From the NCBI GenBank assembly GCA_021777835.1, contig JAJYDC010000003.1:1-64000 (forward strand): a stretch of 64,000 bases of DNA. Direction: 5' to 3'. The notes under the pieces were generated by a model. The model was not told the DNA's origin, ran no database searches, and was given only the letters and a program-made list of their open reading frames with translations. Below are positions 1 through 8,646 of the stretch, piece after piece; within the stretch, counting starts at the first letter, position 1; every line of letters starts with the position of its first letter. Made by a program: the position numbers and the translations under genes. The stretch is from Bacteroidota bacterium (lineage in GTDB: Bacteria > Bacteroidota > Ignavibacteria > Ignavibacteriales > Ignavibacteriaceae).

Positions 1-185
1 AAAACTATTGAAATATTACGAAGTTAGTATAATAAAAGGTAATAATTTTTAGATGATATCCTGAAAAAAAGAGTTCATCTCTTACTAATTCTGAAAAAGT
101 TTATGATTTATTAATTTACTCAAGCTGTCCGCATAAATATTATAAACGGTTGAAACCGTTACAATGGGTGTCGAGTTGCCTTCAT

Positions 186-478
186 GTTCACCTAACTGAA
201 GTTAGGTGTTAGAGGTAAGCGCAGAATACGTGTAGTGATAGTATAATGGGATTGCGGTTAAGATCGCAATTCCTTGGGGTGAGAGTAGGATGCGGGCATA
301 TCACCAGGTCGTGTTCACCTAACTGAAGTTAGGTGTTAATGGTAAGCACAGAATAAGTGTAATGATAGTATAATAGGATTACGGTTAACATCGCAATTCG
401 TTGCGGTGAGAGTAGGATGCGGGCATATCGCCAGGTCGTGTTCACCTAACTGAAGTTAGGTGTTAATAGTAAGTACAG
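186..478. repeat. 127-bp tandem direct repeat, 2.3 copies, each headed by a hairpin
   Basis: Copy 1 is 186-312, copy 2 is 313-439 and a truncated third copy is 440-478. Each begins with GTTCACCTAAC-TGAA-GTTAGGTG, a perfect 8-bp stem with a TGAA loop. Copies 1 and 2 differ at scattered positions, so they are not recent exact duplicates. In copy 2 a CGCAA-TTCG-TTGCG hairpin with a UUCG-type loop forms; copy 1 has lost its pairing. The end of each unit (GAGAGTAGGATG...CACCAGG or CGCCAGG) resembles the 3' end of bacterial 5S rRNA, but the matching 5' strand is absent. The function is unknown. Confidence 0.85.
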
Positions 479-521
479 TTGAGCTAATAATATCATATTT
501 CAGCTTTTCTTTAATTCATAA

Positions 522-686
522 TATTTTATAAAAAAGTACGGTCGATATTATTGCACCAAACGAGGTAAGACTGGTAAAAAAGGATATAAGTTGCATACAG
601 TTCCAAAGAGTCATCCCTGGAGGAAAATGAATCAGAAGATATCGGATGACAAGCAGAGGAATTATTTTCGCGTAGCATTAGGGTAA
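522..686 (+). pseudogene. Headless reading frame, possible transposase tail
   Basis: The frame is open from 522 to a TAA at 684-686 and encodes about 54 residues with no start codon. The product is basic and contains KSHPWRKMN. Short HPWR motifs near the C-terminus occur in some transposase-like proteins, so this may be the remains of one; this is recollection, not a match I could test. Its stop lies inside the left arm of the inverted repeat at 675-725. Confidence 0.2.
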
Positions 687-725
687 ATTCAGTCGGGCAA
701 AGCTCTCCTTGCGTTACCCTAATGC
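675..725. repeat. Perfect 12-bp inverted repeat with 27-nt loop
   Basis: The left arm GCATTAGGGTAA (675-686) is exactly complementary to TTACCCTAATGC (714-725). The loop can form a further GCAA/TTGC pairing, giving a two-tier hairpin. No run of T follows on either strand, so it is not a standard terminator. It could be the end of a decayed mobile element or a structured RNA. Confidence 0.6.
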
Positions 726-852
726 AATACTTTAATTATTAGTTAACTAAATTTATTACTGACATTTCTACTTAGCTAACACAACTTAAAATAAATTACA
801 CACGAGGTTTGGTTTTCGAAACACTTATTATTAAAATGAAATGGAAATAATT

Positions 853-1515
853 ATGGGGAAAATATATTCTTTAATTCCAATTATTATATTGATCTTTACT
901 GGCTGTCCTTCTATTTATACCGTTAGAAACTTTTCATCAAAAGAGAAATTTTATGAAGATTTCAATAAAACAGTAAAAGATAAACAGGTTAACGTTGTTT
1001 TAAATAATGATAGCTGTTTTAGTTCAAATAAAGGATCAAGAATATCAAAAGATTCGCTTATTCTCATTGATCATAAACAAATATCAGAATTAAAAACGAT
1101 GCCTCTAAAGGAAATACAAAGTATTAATTATATTTATGACCGAAATTCAATTCAAGCATTTGATATACTTCTTCAAAATGGAAAAGAAATTAATGTAAAA
1201 GACGTAAAATATTTACCTGATTCATCAATACAAATTTCAATAACAAGAGATAGTATTTCTAATAGATTTATCCCGCTTAATTTAATTAAAAGAATATATT
1301 ATAAAAATAATTGGCTTGGAATTGTACCAGGGTTATTAATAGCTGCTCCTGTAATCTATTTATTGTATGGAATTGCCGGATCTTTTTCACATTTTTGTTC
1401 TCCGTTTTTTAATTATGAGACCGCCTTGTTCTTTGGCGCGCCTGCAGAGATAGTAATTGTCGGAATTATTGGTTATATAATCGGTTATACTTATATCTAT
1501 CAATTTAATCCGTAG
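853..1515 (+). CDS. Putative lipoprotein with two C-terminal membrane segments
   Basis: The product is 220 residues. It begins with a hydrophobic stretch ending in the lipobox IFTGC, so it is probably a signal-peptidase II lipoprotein acylated on that cysteine. The middle (about residues 25-155) is polar with alternating beta-type patterns. Two hydrophobic segments follow, starting near WLGIVPGLLIAAP and near PAEIVIVGIIGYIIG. A start 12 nt upstream at 841 is possible, but GGAA lies about 7 nt before 853 and this start gives a compact signal peptide. I do not recognise the family. A lipoprotein with C-terminal transmembrane segments is unusual, so its topology is unclear. Confidence 0.6.
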   Translation: MGKIYSLIPIIILIFTGCPSIYTVRNFSSKEKFYEDFNKTVKDKQVNVVLNNDSCFSSNKGSRISKDSLILIDHKQISELKTMPLKEIQSINYIYDRNSIQAFDILLQNGKEINVKDVKYLPDSSIQISITRDSISNRFIPLNLIKRIYYKNNWLGIVPGLLIAAPVIYLLYGIAGSFSHFCSPFFNYETALFFGAPAEIVIVGIIGYIIGYTYIYQFNP

Positions 1516-1707
1516 ATAAAAAATTACTATGCGTTTTTGTATGTTTGTTCTTAAATTATAGAAACGTTTTATACCCGATAGCGATTACATTCATTATTAG
1601 ACAATTTAAACCAAGTAGTGTATGTAATTGAAATGAAAAACGAATTTAATTCAAGAGCTGTTTAACTTTGTATAAACTTTGAAGGGAATAGATTAAGGAG
1701 TAAGTGT

Positions 1708-2079
1708 ATGAAAAAAATAAAATTAGTTATTATTCTTAGTTTTATCACTTCGGTCTTAGTGTTTGCGCACATTAAAATCACTCCTGCGAAGGCAAAAAAT
1801 TATATAGGAAAGACAGAGACTATTACCGGAATAATTGATCAAGTCCACCTAACAAACACAGGCACATACTTCCTTAATATGGGCGGTAAGTTTCCCAACA
1901 ATCCTTTCACTGCAATTATATTTAAATCTGATGCTTCAAAGTTCGGCGATATAAAAAGATACACGGGCAAAGAAGTTGAAGTGTCGGGTATGGTTAAAGA
2001 ATATAAAAATGAGACTGAAATTATTTTAGAGAGTAAAAAACAAATTAAGTTTGTTAAAGAATCAAATACTAAGAAATAG
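1708..2079 (+). CDS. Small exported OB-fold-like protein
   Basis: This 123-residue protein has an N-terminal signal peptide (MKKIKLVIILSF..., ending near VFA). The mature part starts ITPAKAKNYIGKTETITGII, the pattern seen in small exported OB-fold proteins in which a Pro-x-x-Ala-x-x-Tyr-x-Gly segment precedes the first strand. The ribosome binding site is AAGGAG about 8 nt before ATG. It would sit in the periplasm or be secreted. The fold assignment rests on pattern only, and no enzymatic residues are evident. The binding partner is unknown. Confidence 0.6.
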   Translation: MKKIKLVIILSFITSVLVFAHIKITPAKAKNYIGKTETITGIIDQVHLTNTGTYFLNMGGKFPNNPFTAIIFKSDASKFGDIKRYTGKEVEVSGMVKEYKNETEIILESKKQIKFVKESNTKK

Positions 2080-2112
2080 CTATAATTTAATTTTAGATTT
2101 AAACCAATCACC

Positions 2113-2703
2113 ATGTGCGGACGTTTCGAAACAAAACCGTCGCTTCAATCAATCATTATTGCTCTAAAAAAGCATAAGATTGAAGTAAATATTGATAAGG
2201 AGCTTTACAAGTCGAGTAATATTGCTCCAACCGATAAAATTCTTTCTCTTACTTATAAAGAGAAGAACTATAACATCTCTCTAACTAATTGGGGTATTAA
2301 ATTCTCTACCGATTCACCATTAATATTTAACTCTCGTATTGAAACAATTAAAGAAAAAAGGTATTGGGCAAATCTATTCGACAAGAACCGTTCTTTGGTG
2401 CCCATGTCAGCCTTCTATGAATGGAAAAAGGAAGGTGCTAAAAAAATTCCATATAGAATATATCTTCCCGACCAGGAATTCTTTTTCGTTCCAGCATTAT
2501 TTCATATCGATAAAAATAAAAACATATTTACCTCTCTTATAACTACAACTCCTAATGACTTTATAAAGCCAATTCACCACCGAATGCCGGTAATCCTAAA
2601 ACTGCAAGAAGGACTTGAATATTTAACAAATGACGCAGATTCCAACGTGAATAAATGCAAACCTTACTTTGGCTTAATGCAAATGGAACCGGCGGATATT
2701 TAA
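2113..2703 (+). CDS. SRAP-domain (YedK/HMCES-type) abasic-site DNA-protein crosslinking protein
   Basis: SRAP proteins shield abasic sites in single-stranded DNA by forming a thiazolidine crosslink between the N-terminal cysteine and the opened deoxyribose. The protein starts MCGRF, giving Cys2 after methionine removal. Further hallmarks are NIAPT (Asn36), FNSRIE (Asn73), FYEWKK (Glu103) and HHRMPVIL (His155). These match the catalytic Cys2, Asn, Glu and His of Escherichia coli YedK in order and spacing. At 196 residues it is slightly short for the family, with an abbreviated C-terminus. No clear Shine-Dalgarno sequence is seen before the ATG. It starts 33 nt after the OB-fold gene and may share its transcript. 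Confidence 0.92.
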   Translation: MCGRFETKPSLQSIIIALKKHKIEVNIDKELYKSSNIAPTDKILSLTYKEKNYNISLTNWGIKFSTDSPLIFNSRIETIKEKRYWANLFDKNRSLVPMSAFYEWKKEGAKKIPYRIYLPDQEFFFVPALFHIDKNKNIFTSLITTTPNDFIKPIHHRMPVILKLQEGLEYLTNDADSNVNKCKPYFGLMQMEPADI

Positions 2704-2999
2704 TATTGAGAGTTTTAAGGAAAGGCGTAATCTAGCTATAAACAATTAATAGATATTTTCTCCTTAAATAATATTATTATTGCTGATATGCACAACACTT
2801 TTTAATTTGGATATAAAAGTAACCAATGGCTATTTCATAAATCTTCTAATTTATTATACATGCGATCTCTCACAAATGTATTTATTGCATTGATGTGAAT
2901 CTAAAAACTGGATATTTTGTTAAACACTGCCATTTAACGTTTATGGAGTAATAAGTACTTTTAGAAATATCTAACATAAACTTTTAATAAGGTGAATAA

Positions 3000-3719
3000 A
3001 TGTTTTACACACTAATTCTATCTTTGTTTTTAATATTGTCAACTCCGGAAATGTCTTTGAAGTTGCACAAGGAAGGCAACAAGTTAAATATAATTGATAA
3101 TACTGAACATGCTAATAAAACAGATCAGTTAAATCAAAAAATTGCAGATGCTTACGGCATAAGCTCATTCTCAAAGGTTAAATCTATAACATATACTTTT
3201 AATGTAGAATTTGGCGGAAAGAAATTCAGTCGTAAGTGGCAACGGAATCCTAAGACAAAGGATATTACTTATTGGGGCAAGGATAGCACTAATAAGGAAA
3301 TTAAGATAAGCTACAATCGAAACAAGCCTATGGATGAAGCCACAAAGAAAATAGATGCAGGTTTCATAAACGATAATTACTGGCTGCTGTTTCCATTTCA
3401 TCTGGTGTGGGATACTAACGTAAAGTTCACAGATGAAGGCGTAAAGAAATATCCTTTAGGAGGAGGCGAAGGTCATGCTTTGATGGTAAAATACTCGGAC
3501 AAGGTGGGATATACACCGGGCGATGCTTTTGAATTATTCCTTGGGAAAGACAATATGATTAAGCAATGGATTTATTTTCACGGCGGCAAATTAAGCAATC
3601 CCCGTCCTGCTACCTGGGAAGGAAACAAAAACTTTGGAGGCATAACAATCTCTACTTTACATTCAACGCCAACTCATGCATTTAAATTGTGGTTCAGTGA
3701 TGTTAAAGTAACAGAGTAG
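3000..3719 (+). CDS. Exported protein of unknown function, possibly LolA-like fold
   Basis: The 239-residue product begins with a short hydrophobic export signal. The mature region contains KSITYTFNVEFGGKKFSRKW, then blocks rich in W, Y, G and alternating beta residues (DITYWGKDS, YWLLFPFHLVWD, FELFLGKDNMIKQWIYF). This repeated layout is typical of periplasmic half-barrel proteins related to LolA and outer-membrane lipoprotein-sorting factors, but no diagnostic motif is present and the assignment is inference. An AAGGTG ribosome binding site lies 7 nt before ATG. It is a monocistronic gene that converges on the DoxX-like gene across the hairpin at 3786-3816. Confidence 0.6.
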   Translation: MFYTLILSLFLILSTPEMSLKLHKEGNKLNIIDNTEHANKTDQLNQKIADAYGISSFSKVKSITYTFNVEFGGKKFSRKWQRNPKTKDITYWGKDSTNKEIKISYNRNKPMDEATKKIDAGFINDNYWLLFPFHLVWDTNVKFTDEGVKKYPLGGGEGHALMVKYSDKVGYTPGDAFELFLGKDNMIKQWIYFHGGKLSNPRPATWEGNKNFGGITISTLHSTPTHAFKLWFSDVKVTE

Positions 3720-3785
3720 TCAGAATAATTAACTAAAGAAATTATAATTAGCAAGTAATCAAATAAAGTGTTGAGTTTAATCTTT

Positions 3786-3816
3786 AATGACCTGCCTAAG
3801 GTGCAGGCAGGTCATT
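3786..3816. terminator. Hairpin between convergent genes, probable bidirectional terminator
   Basis: AATGACCTGCCT (3786-3797) pairs perfectly with AGGCAGGTCATT (3805-3816) around a 7-nt loop. It lies between the convergent genes ending at 3719 and 3872. There is no strong T-tract on either side, so termination may be inefficient or factor-assisted. Confidence 0.55.
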
Positions 3817-3871
3817 GGTTAAGTGAATTTTCTAACTTTAAAGAAATAATAATACGTCTCAAGATTAAGCT

Positions 3872-4681
3872 TTAATCTTTAACGTAAGCTAAAGCCCACA
3901 AGCCTCCCCAAATAGCAACAGCAATGAACAAGCTTGACCATTCATTAGGGTCGTTACGAGCCCCTGGAATACCATATAACCCGAGAGTTCTAGGAAGATG
4001 AAGTGTGATAACCCAAATTCCGAACATTATTCCTGTAAGAACATATACCCACCGTGCAAGCAAATTAATTCCAATACTTAATCCAGCAGCAACCAATCCG
4101 GCACCAAAAAACGCAACCCAGAACTCATGCCACGGAATCCATACAGGTATTAGTGTCGCGATAAACTTCAATGCAAGAAAATGATCAACTCCAAAAACAA
4201 TTAATGATAGTGCAAGCAGAAGGTGGCTACCGCGAATTATATAACCCGGTACTGCGTCTTTACGGGGTAACAGCAATGCTATACTTGCAATCGTAAAAGG
4301 CTCAAATACACGGGTGCGCAATGAGATGCCTGCGATATTAGCAGCATTTCTTGGTACATCAAGAAATAGTGTAAGCAAAAACATTAAACTTCCAATGACT
4401 ATTGCAGAAGATCTCAATGTTTTCTTGGATAGGAGTCCAATTCCGCATAATATCCAAATTATGCCTACGATATATGCAGCCCATGGGATTACCGGCAACC
4501 AAGGGATGACGGGAACTACAAATTGAGAAGAGCCAGGAGAAATACTCTCATAACCAGCACATAATAATGTCTCTATTCCTAATGCAATGATCGCAAATGA
4601 AAATAATCCAATACCTGTCCTTAGTACTTCAGAAGTTATCCCATCAAACTGTTTGTATTCTACTAACTTGTTTTCAGGCAT
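3872..4681 (-). CDS. Polytopic membrane protein, DoxX-like
   Basis: This 269-residue protein is almost entirely hydrophobic, with about seven or eight membrane helices separated by short loops. Conserved-looking features are ALGIETLLCAGYESISPGSS in the first helix-loop, the repeated PVIPWLPVIPW, and FGVDHFLALKF in a later helix. The layout, with paired helices and a small polar residue pattern, resembles DoxX-type proteins, whose members are linked to quinone or thiol redox chemistry at the membrane. An AAGGAAG ribosome binding site lies 6 nt before ATG. The gene lies 115 bp downstream of uppP on the same strand. Confidence 0.55.
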   Translation of the reverse strand: MPENKLVEYKQFDGITSEVLRTGIGLFSFAIIALGIETLLCAGYESISPGSSQFVVPVIPWLPVIPWAAYIVGIIWILCGIGLLSKKTLRSSAIVIGSLMFLLTLFLDVPRNAANIAGISLRTRVFEPFTIASIALLLPRKDAVPGYIIRGSHLLLALSLIVFGVDHFLALKFIATLIPVWIPWHEFWVAFFGAGLVAAGLSIGINLLARWVYVLTGIMFGIWVITLHLPRTLGLYGIPGARNDPNEWSSLFIAVAIWGGLWALAYVKD

Positions 4682-4796
4682 ATAATCTTCCTTAAATTTA
4701 TTAATTTATAAAATATTAAATTTCATTATGCACGACTAATACTTAAATTCTAATTTTATTAATTTCATAGCAAAGAGATAGAGTATACCCAGAGAC

Positions 4797-5654
4797 TCAA
4801 TACATTTTGAAATAAAACAATAAAACTCCTACAGATGCAAAAAGACAATAATACCCAAACCATTGCCACCGTCCGCCTTCAAGCAAGCGCGACAGCAGTT
4901 TCAATGCTAATAGCCCCGCTATAAAGCTAAATATCATACCTGTAATACCAGGTACGAAAAGATGCAGCGGTGAGCCATGAGTGTTTAATGAATGATCCTT
5001 CAGCAAACGATAAGCCTCTTTTGCAACTACAGCGGGTGTTAAAACTACGGCAAGCGCAAAGCTAAACTCTTCAAGTTTCTGCTTCGGCAAACCAAAAAAC
5101 AATCCGGTAGATATAGTTGAGCCCGAACGTGAAAATCCTCGAAAGGGAAGGCATACCCCTTGGACAATCCCAATCCAGATTGAGTGTTTAGTTTTTATTT
5201 CCTCATTCTTAATAGATTGTTTTTCATGCAGCCCGGCATAAATAATCATTACTCCGACGGCAGCCAGTGCAATAGCAATCAAGGGCAAGTTAGAGAACAA
5301 GTCCTCGATTTGCGCATTCGGTATATTGCGCATAAATACCTTCTCAATGATTTCCTTTAATCCAAGTCCAACAATACCGGTAAATATTGTAGCAATTACA
5401 ATCTGAACGGCAAAATCACGTAACTTCCCTGAAGAAGAAAAATAATCACGTTTCCAGCCTTTCCAGAAATAAGCAATAACTGCGAACATAGTTCCGGTGT
5501 GGAGCATTACAAGAACCATTGTCATTTCCGGGGCAGACGGATGGAGCCCCATTATTTTTTCAGCAATGATTACGTGAGCGGAACTAGACACAGGGAGCAA
5601 CTCGCAAGCTCCTTGAATTATGGCTAGAATAAGTACTTGAATAAAATTAGGCAT
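4797..5654 (-). CDS. uppP: Undecaprenyl-diphosphatase UppP (BacA)
   Basis: UppP dephosphorylates undecaprenyl pyrophosphate at the outer face of the inner membrane, recycling the lipid carrier for peptidoglycan and other envelope polymers and giving bacitracin resistance. The 285-residue protein has the family's two signatures: QGACELLPVSSSAH (residues 14-27), the (E/Q)xxxE motif with Gln14 and Glu18; and PFRGFSRSGSTIS, the arginine-serine phosphate-binding loop. About eight hydrophobic helices are visible and the length is normal. A GGAGGG site precedes the ATG by about 10 nt. It is not embedded in a cell-wall cluster. Confidence 0.95.
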   Translation of the reverse strand: MPNFIQVLILAIIQGACELLPVSSSAHVIIAEKIMGLHPSAPEMTMVLVMLHTGTMFAVIAYFWKGWKRDYFSSSGKLRDFAVQIVIATIFTGIVGLGLKEIIEKVFMRNIPNAQIEDLFSNLPLIAIALAAVGVMIIYAGLHEKQSIKNEEIKTKHSIWIGIVQGVCLPFRGFSRSGSTISTGLFFGLPKQKLEEFSFALAVVLTPAVVAKEAYRLLKDHSLNTHGSPLHLFVPGITGMIFSFIAGLLALKLLSRLLEGGRWQWFGYYCLFASVGVLLFYFKMY

Positions 5655-5865
5655 ATAACCAAATCCCTCCTCATTGAATTGTAATAAATATCCTCAAATA
5701 TAAAATCTTTATCCTAAATATCTCAGCAGTTAAATCACAGTTTGAAGCTAATTACATAATATAGTATACGCATTTCCAGTAATTATATTAAGAGTAATTC
5801 TTGCAATTTAATACTCAAAATAATTTGTAATTCCTGATCAAACGAACGAATAAATTTTCCTTATG

Positions 5866-7356
5866 TTATTGAGCCTTAAGAATCCTCTTCAAAATATTTA
5901 CTCCTGTTTTTAATCTGTCTTTATTGAAAGCCGTATATCCCATAATCAAGCCAGGTCTCCGCTTGAATTTTAATATATATTCGGAAAGCGGGGAGATTAC
6001 AAGACCATTCTCTTTAGCAATAACTGATATTTTCTTATCATCAAATCTGTCGGGAAGCCATGCAACAACATGCATACCTGCACCTGACGGTTTTACTTCC
6101 AATAAACTACCGGCTTCTCTTTTCAATTCTGCAATTAAAAATTCCTGTCTTTCCTTATAAAGTATTCTCATTTTTCTTATATGCTTAGTAAAGTGCCCTT
6201 CTTCTATAAACTTTGAAAGAACGACTTGATCAAGAATAGGGCTCTGACGATCAACTAAAGATTTTACAATAGCAAACGGATTTACCATTTCGACAGAAGG
6301 GAGCACAAGGTAACCCAGTCTTAGCCCGGGGAACAAAACTTTGCTAAATGTTCCTATATAGATCACCCTATTGAGCTTATCCATACCTTGAAGAGAAGGG
6401 AGAGGGCTTCCAGTATACCTAAATTCACTATCATAATCATCTTCAATTATCCAAGCATCGTTTTTATAAGCATATTCGAGTAACTTTAATCGTCGGGAAA
6501 TGCTCATTGTTGACCCAAGAGGAAACTGATGGGATGGAGTGGTGTATATAAAGTCGGGCTTTGGGTAATGCTTAGCTGCATAGTCAACACTAATTCCTTC
6601 ATCGTCTACGGGAGTCGGAAATATACTTGCCTTAGCTGATAGCACAGACGCTTTTGTCCCGAAATAACAAGGATCTTCAAGGACTACATTGTCGTTTTCT
6701 TTTAGCATCACCCTGCTTATTAAATCCAGACCTTGCTGAGAACCATTGATAATAATTATTTGTTCAGAAGTGCAATTGACAGCTCTGTAAGTCCGCAGGT
6801 AATTAGCTATAGCTTCTTTTAACGGCTCGTATCCGGTGGAGCTTTTGTATCCGAATTGAAGTCGAGGTAAATATGTTCCGTTCTTATTTATAATTTTTAA
6901 CCATGTAGAAAATGGGAAATCATCAAGTGAAGGCAATCCGTTTTGAAATGGGGCAATTTTATCTTCAGATATATTTCTATGAATTAAACCTGTTGAGCCA
7001 AACTTTTTATCAAGTTTGATTGAAGGAATCTTGCTCTTATTCTTTGCAACAGATTGCGCTTTTCTGTCTAAAATGTACTTATCAGGAATCTCATTGGTTA
7101 CATATGTACCCGCTCCGATCTTTCCTGTTATATAACCTTCTATCATTAATTGCTCAAAAGCTTGGACTACAGTATTCCTTGAAACCTTAAGGTCATTTGA
7201 AAATGTTCGAGTGCTTGGAAGCTTTTGTTCTCCTTTTAATCTACCGGACAATATTGCTTCTCTTAGTAATGAATAAAGTTGTTTATAAAGAGGTATACCT
7301 GAAGCAAAATCAATATGTATTCCTACAAGAGGTAATTCTTCTATTTGTTTTGGCAC
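5866..7356 (-). CDS. MocR-family regulator (GntR winged helix fused to aminotransferase fold)
   Basis: MocR proteins sense pyridoxal phosphate or an amine-PLP adduct and regulate vitamin B6 or amine metabolism. The N-terminus (about residues 15-88) is a GntR winged helix with PLYKQLYSLLREAILSG and LPSTRTFSNDLKVSRNTV. Residues about 130-490 form a class I aminotransferase-like domain with GSQQGLDL, EDDYDSEFRY and TFSKVLFPGLRLG, where Lys339 is the expected PLP lysine. Translation starts at GTG with AGGATT just upstream. The gene is divergent from an EamA exporter, a PNPOx-like protein and an OsmC protein, a common MocR neighbourhood. Direct repeats in the spacer (7525-7561) are candidate operators. 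Function as PdxR is possible but not shown. Confidence 0.93.
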   Translation of the reverse strand: MPKQIEELPLVGIHIDFASGIPLYKQLYSLLREAILSGRLKGEQKLPSTRTFSNDLKVSRNTVVQAFEQLMIEGYITGKIGAGTYVTNEIPDKYILDRKAQSVAKNKSKIPSIKLDKKFGSTGLIHRNISEDKIAPFQNGLPSLDDFPFSTWLKIINKNGTYLPRLQFGYKSSTGYEPLKEAIANYLRTYRAVNCTSEQIIIINGSQQGLDLISRVMLKENDNVVLEDPCYFGTKASVLSAKASIFPTPVDDEGISVDYAAKHYPKPDFIYTTPSHQFPLGSTMSISRRLKLLEYAYKNDAWIIEDDYDSEFRYTGSPLPSLQGMDKLNRVIYIGTFSKVLFPGLRLGYLVLPSVEMVNPFAIVKSLVDRQSPILDQVVLSKFIEEGHFTKHIRKMRILYKERQEFLIAELKREAGSLLEVKPSGAGMHVVAWLPDRFDDKKISVIAKENGLVISPLSEYILKFKRRPGLIMGYTAFNKDRLKTGVNILKRILKAQ

Positions 7357-7697
7357 TTTAATCCTATAGTTAGAAAAGTATTATAAAAAGTTTAATGTCT
7401 ATTAAAAATAGAGTCTTAATTTTAGAATGGAATAATATAATGATAATATTTTAATACGGGTGAAAAAAACTAATGCTTTATATCATACCCATATCAAGAA
7501 AAGAGAATCCTTTGTCACATACCTAAAGTGGTTCTATCATAATTTCATATAATGGCTCTTTTCTCAAGACCTTTAACAGATTACTTTTGAGCCAAAGATA
7601 AGTGCAAATTAAGATATAGAGTAGTAATTACTGAATAAGCCAAAGCAGCGAAATAATAGTATTATATGAATACATTAATTAGCAAAGGATTACAAAT
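7357..7697. other. Divergent promoter region of the mocR and exporter genes
   Basis: This 341-bp A+T-rich spacer separates the MocR gene (minus) from the EamA transporter gene (plus) and must hold both promoters. The clearest internal signal is the direct repeat at 7525-7561. No small open reading frame with a ribosome binding site or RNA gene was seen. Confidence 0.6.
7525..7561 (+). promoter_or_regulatory. Candidate MocR operator: direct repeat with 24-bp period
   Basis: AAGTGGTTCT (7526-7535) is repeated as TAATGGCTCT (7550-7559), with 7 of 10 bases identical and an offset of 24 bp. MocR regulators bind paired direct repeats in divergent spacers, and AAAGTGG-type half-sites are, as I recall, described for PdxR-like members. 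Assignment rests on position and this resemblance only. Confidence 0.4.
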
Positions 7698-8606
7698 TTG
7701 AAACTCAAACACTGGCTCGTTTTCATTTTACTTGGAGCAATATGGAGTTCATCTTTTATGTGGATTAAACTGGCGCTTAGGGAAGTTAGTCCTTCAAGTC
7801 TGGTTGCATTCCGTGTATTATTTGGTCTGCTATTTGGAATAGCAATAATTATAATACAAAAAGTTAGGCTACCGAAAGGGAGGAAGGAATGGCTGCCCTT
7901 ATTATTGCTTGGCTTAACAAATATTGCGATACCTTTTTACTTAATTTCATGGGGTGAAAAGTCTGTTGATTCTTCAGTTGCTTCTATACTTGATGCAACA
8001 GTTCCGCTATTTACAATTTTCATAGCTCATTACTTATTAAAAGACGACAAAATGACATTACCTAAAATGCTTGGATTGATAATAGGTTTTGCCGGAGTCA
8101 TCGTTCTTCTTAGCAAGGACATCGGAGAGTCAGAAAGCACCATCTTTGGGCAGGCTGCAGTTATTTTAGCATCAATATTCTATGCCGGGAGTGCGGTATA
8201 TGTTCGCAGGACTACACAAGAAACCCCAAGTATACTGCGCAGCACCGGTCCTTTGCTATCTGCTTCAGTTACAATGTGGATTATAGTAGCCTTGACGGAG
8301 AAACAAGTTCAAATACCCAAATTAGAAATTACCTGGATAGCATTGTTGTTCATGGGTGTGCTAGGTTCAGGCTTAGCATTTCTAATGGCTTTTTATCTTA
8401 TTCATGAAATCGGTCCTACACGTTCAACGATGGTCACCTATATATTTCCTCTAGGGGAAATTTTATTAGGAGTCATCTTTTTACATGAAAAAATTACCTG
8501 GCAATTGATAGCCGGCGGCATACTAATCTTAGCAAGCTTAATAGTCGCAAATTGGAAATCAATTGAAAGTCCTTCACTAAGCACTGTTAAAGCTGAAGTC
8601 AAATAA
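7698..8606 (+). CDS. EamA/DMT-family transporter
   Basis: A 302-residue membrane protein of the drug/metabolite transporter superfamily, probably an inner-membrane exporter. It has ten predicted helices in two homologous halves. The first EamA repeat opens GAIWSSSFMWIKLALREVSP and the second AVILASIFYAGSAVYVRR; the family motif FPLGEILLGVIFLHEKIT closes the second half. Translation starts at TTG with AAAGGA about 8 nt upstream, because the next ATG would delete the first helix. It is the first gene of a rightward cluster divergent from the MocR regulator, so a B6-related or amine substrate is possible, but the sequence does not show the substrate. Confidence 0.9.
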   Translation: MKLKHWLVFILLGAIWSSSFMWIKLALREVSPSSLVAFRVLFGLLFGIAIIIIQKVRLPKGRKEWLPLLLLGLTNIAIPFYLISWGEKSVDSSVASILDATVPLFTIFIAHYLLKDDKMTLPKMLGLIIGFAGVIVLLSKDIGESESTIFGQAAVILASIFYAGSAVYVRRTTQETPSILRSTGPLLSASVTMWIIVALTEKQVQIPKLEITWIALLFMGVLGSGLAFLMAFYLIHEIGPTRSTMVTYIFPLGEILLGVIFLHEKITWQLIAGGILILASLIVANWKSIESPSLSTVKAEVK

Positions 8607-8646
8607 ATTGTTACCACGTTTATAATTAACATTATAGTGAAACGAT

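Larger units (their letters stand above)
1..852. other. Gene-poor region with tandem repeat and inverted repeat
   Basis: No complete gene is visible in this first stretch. It holds a hairpin at about 145-160 (AACGGT, loop TGAA, ACCGTT), the 127-bp tandem repeat at 186-478, a possible protein-coding tail at 522-686 and a 12-bp perfect inverted repeat at 675-725. The mixture of repeats and a headless reading frame looks like a scar of past insertions, but no intact mobile element can be delimited. Confidence 0.6.

Noticed and set aside
186-439. Annotating the repeats as 5S rRNA genes
   Set aside because: Only the 3' segment resembles 5S, and the complementary 5' strand of helix I is missing, so an rRNA call is not supported.
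186-478. Possible CRISPR array
   Set aside because: The period is 127 bp with similarity through the whole unit and only 2.3 copies. There are no short repeats with unique spacers and no cas genes.
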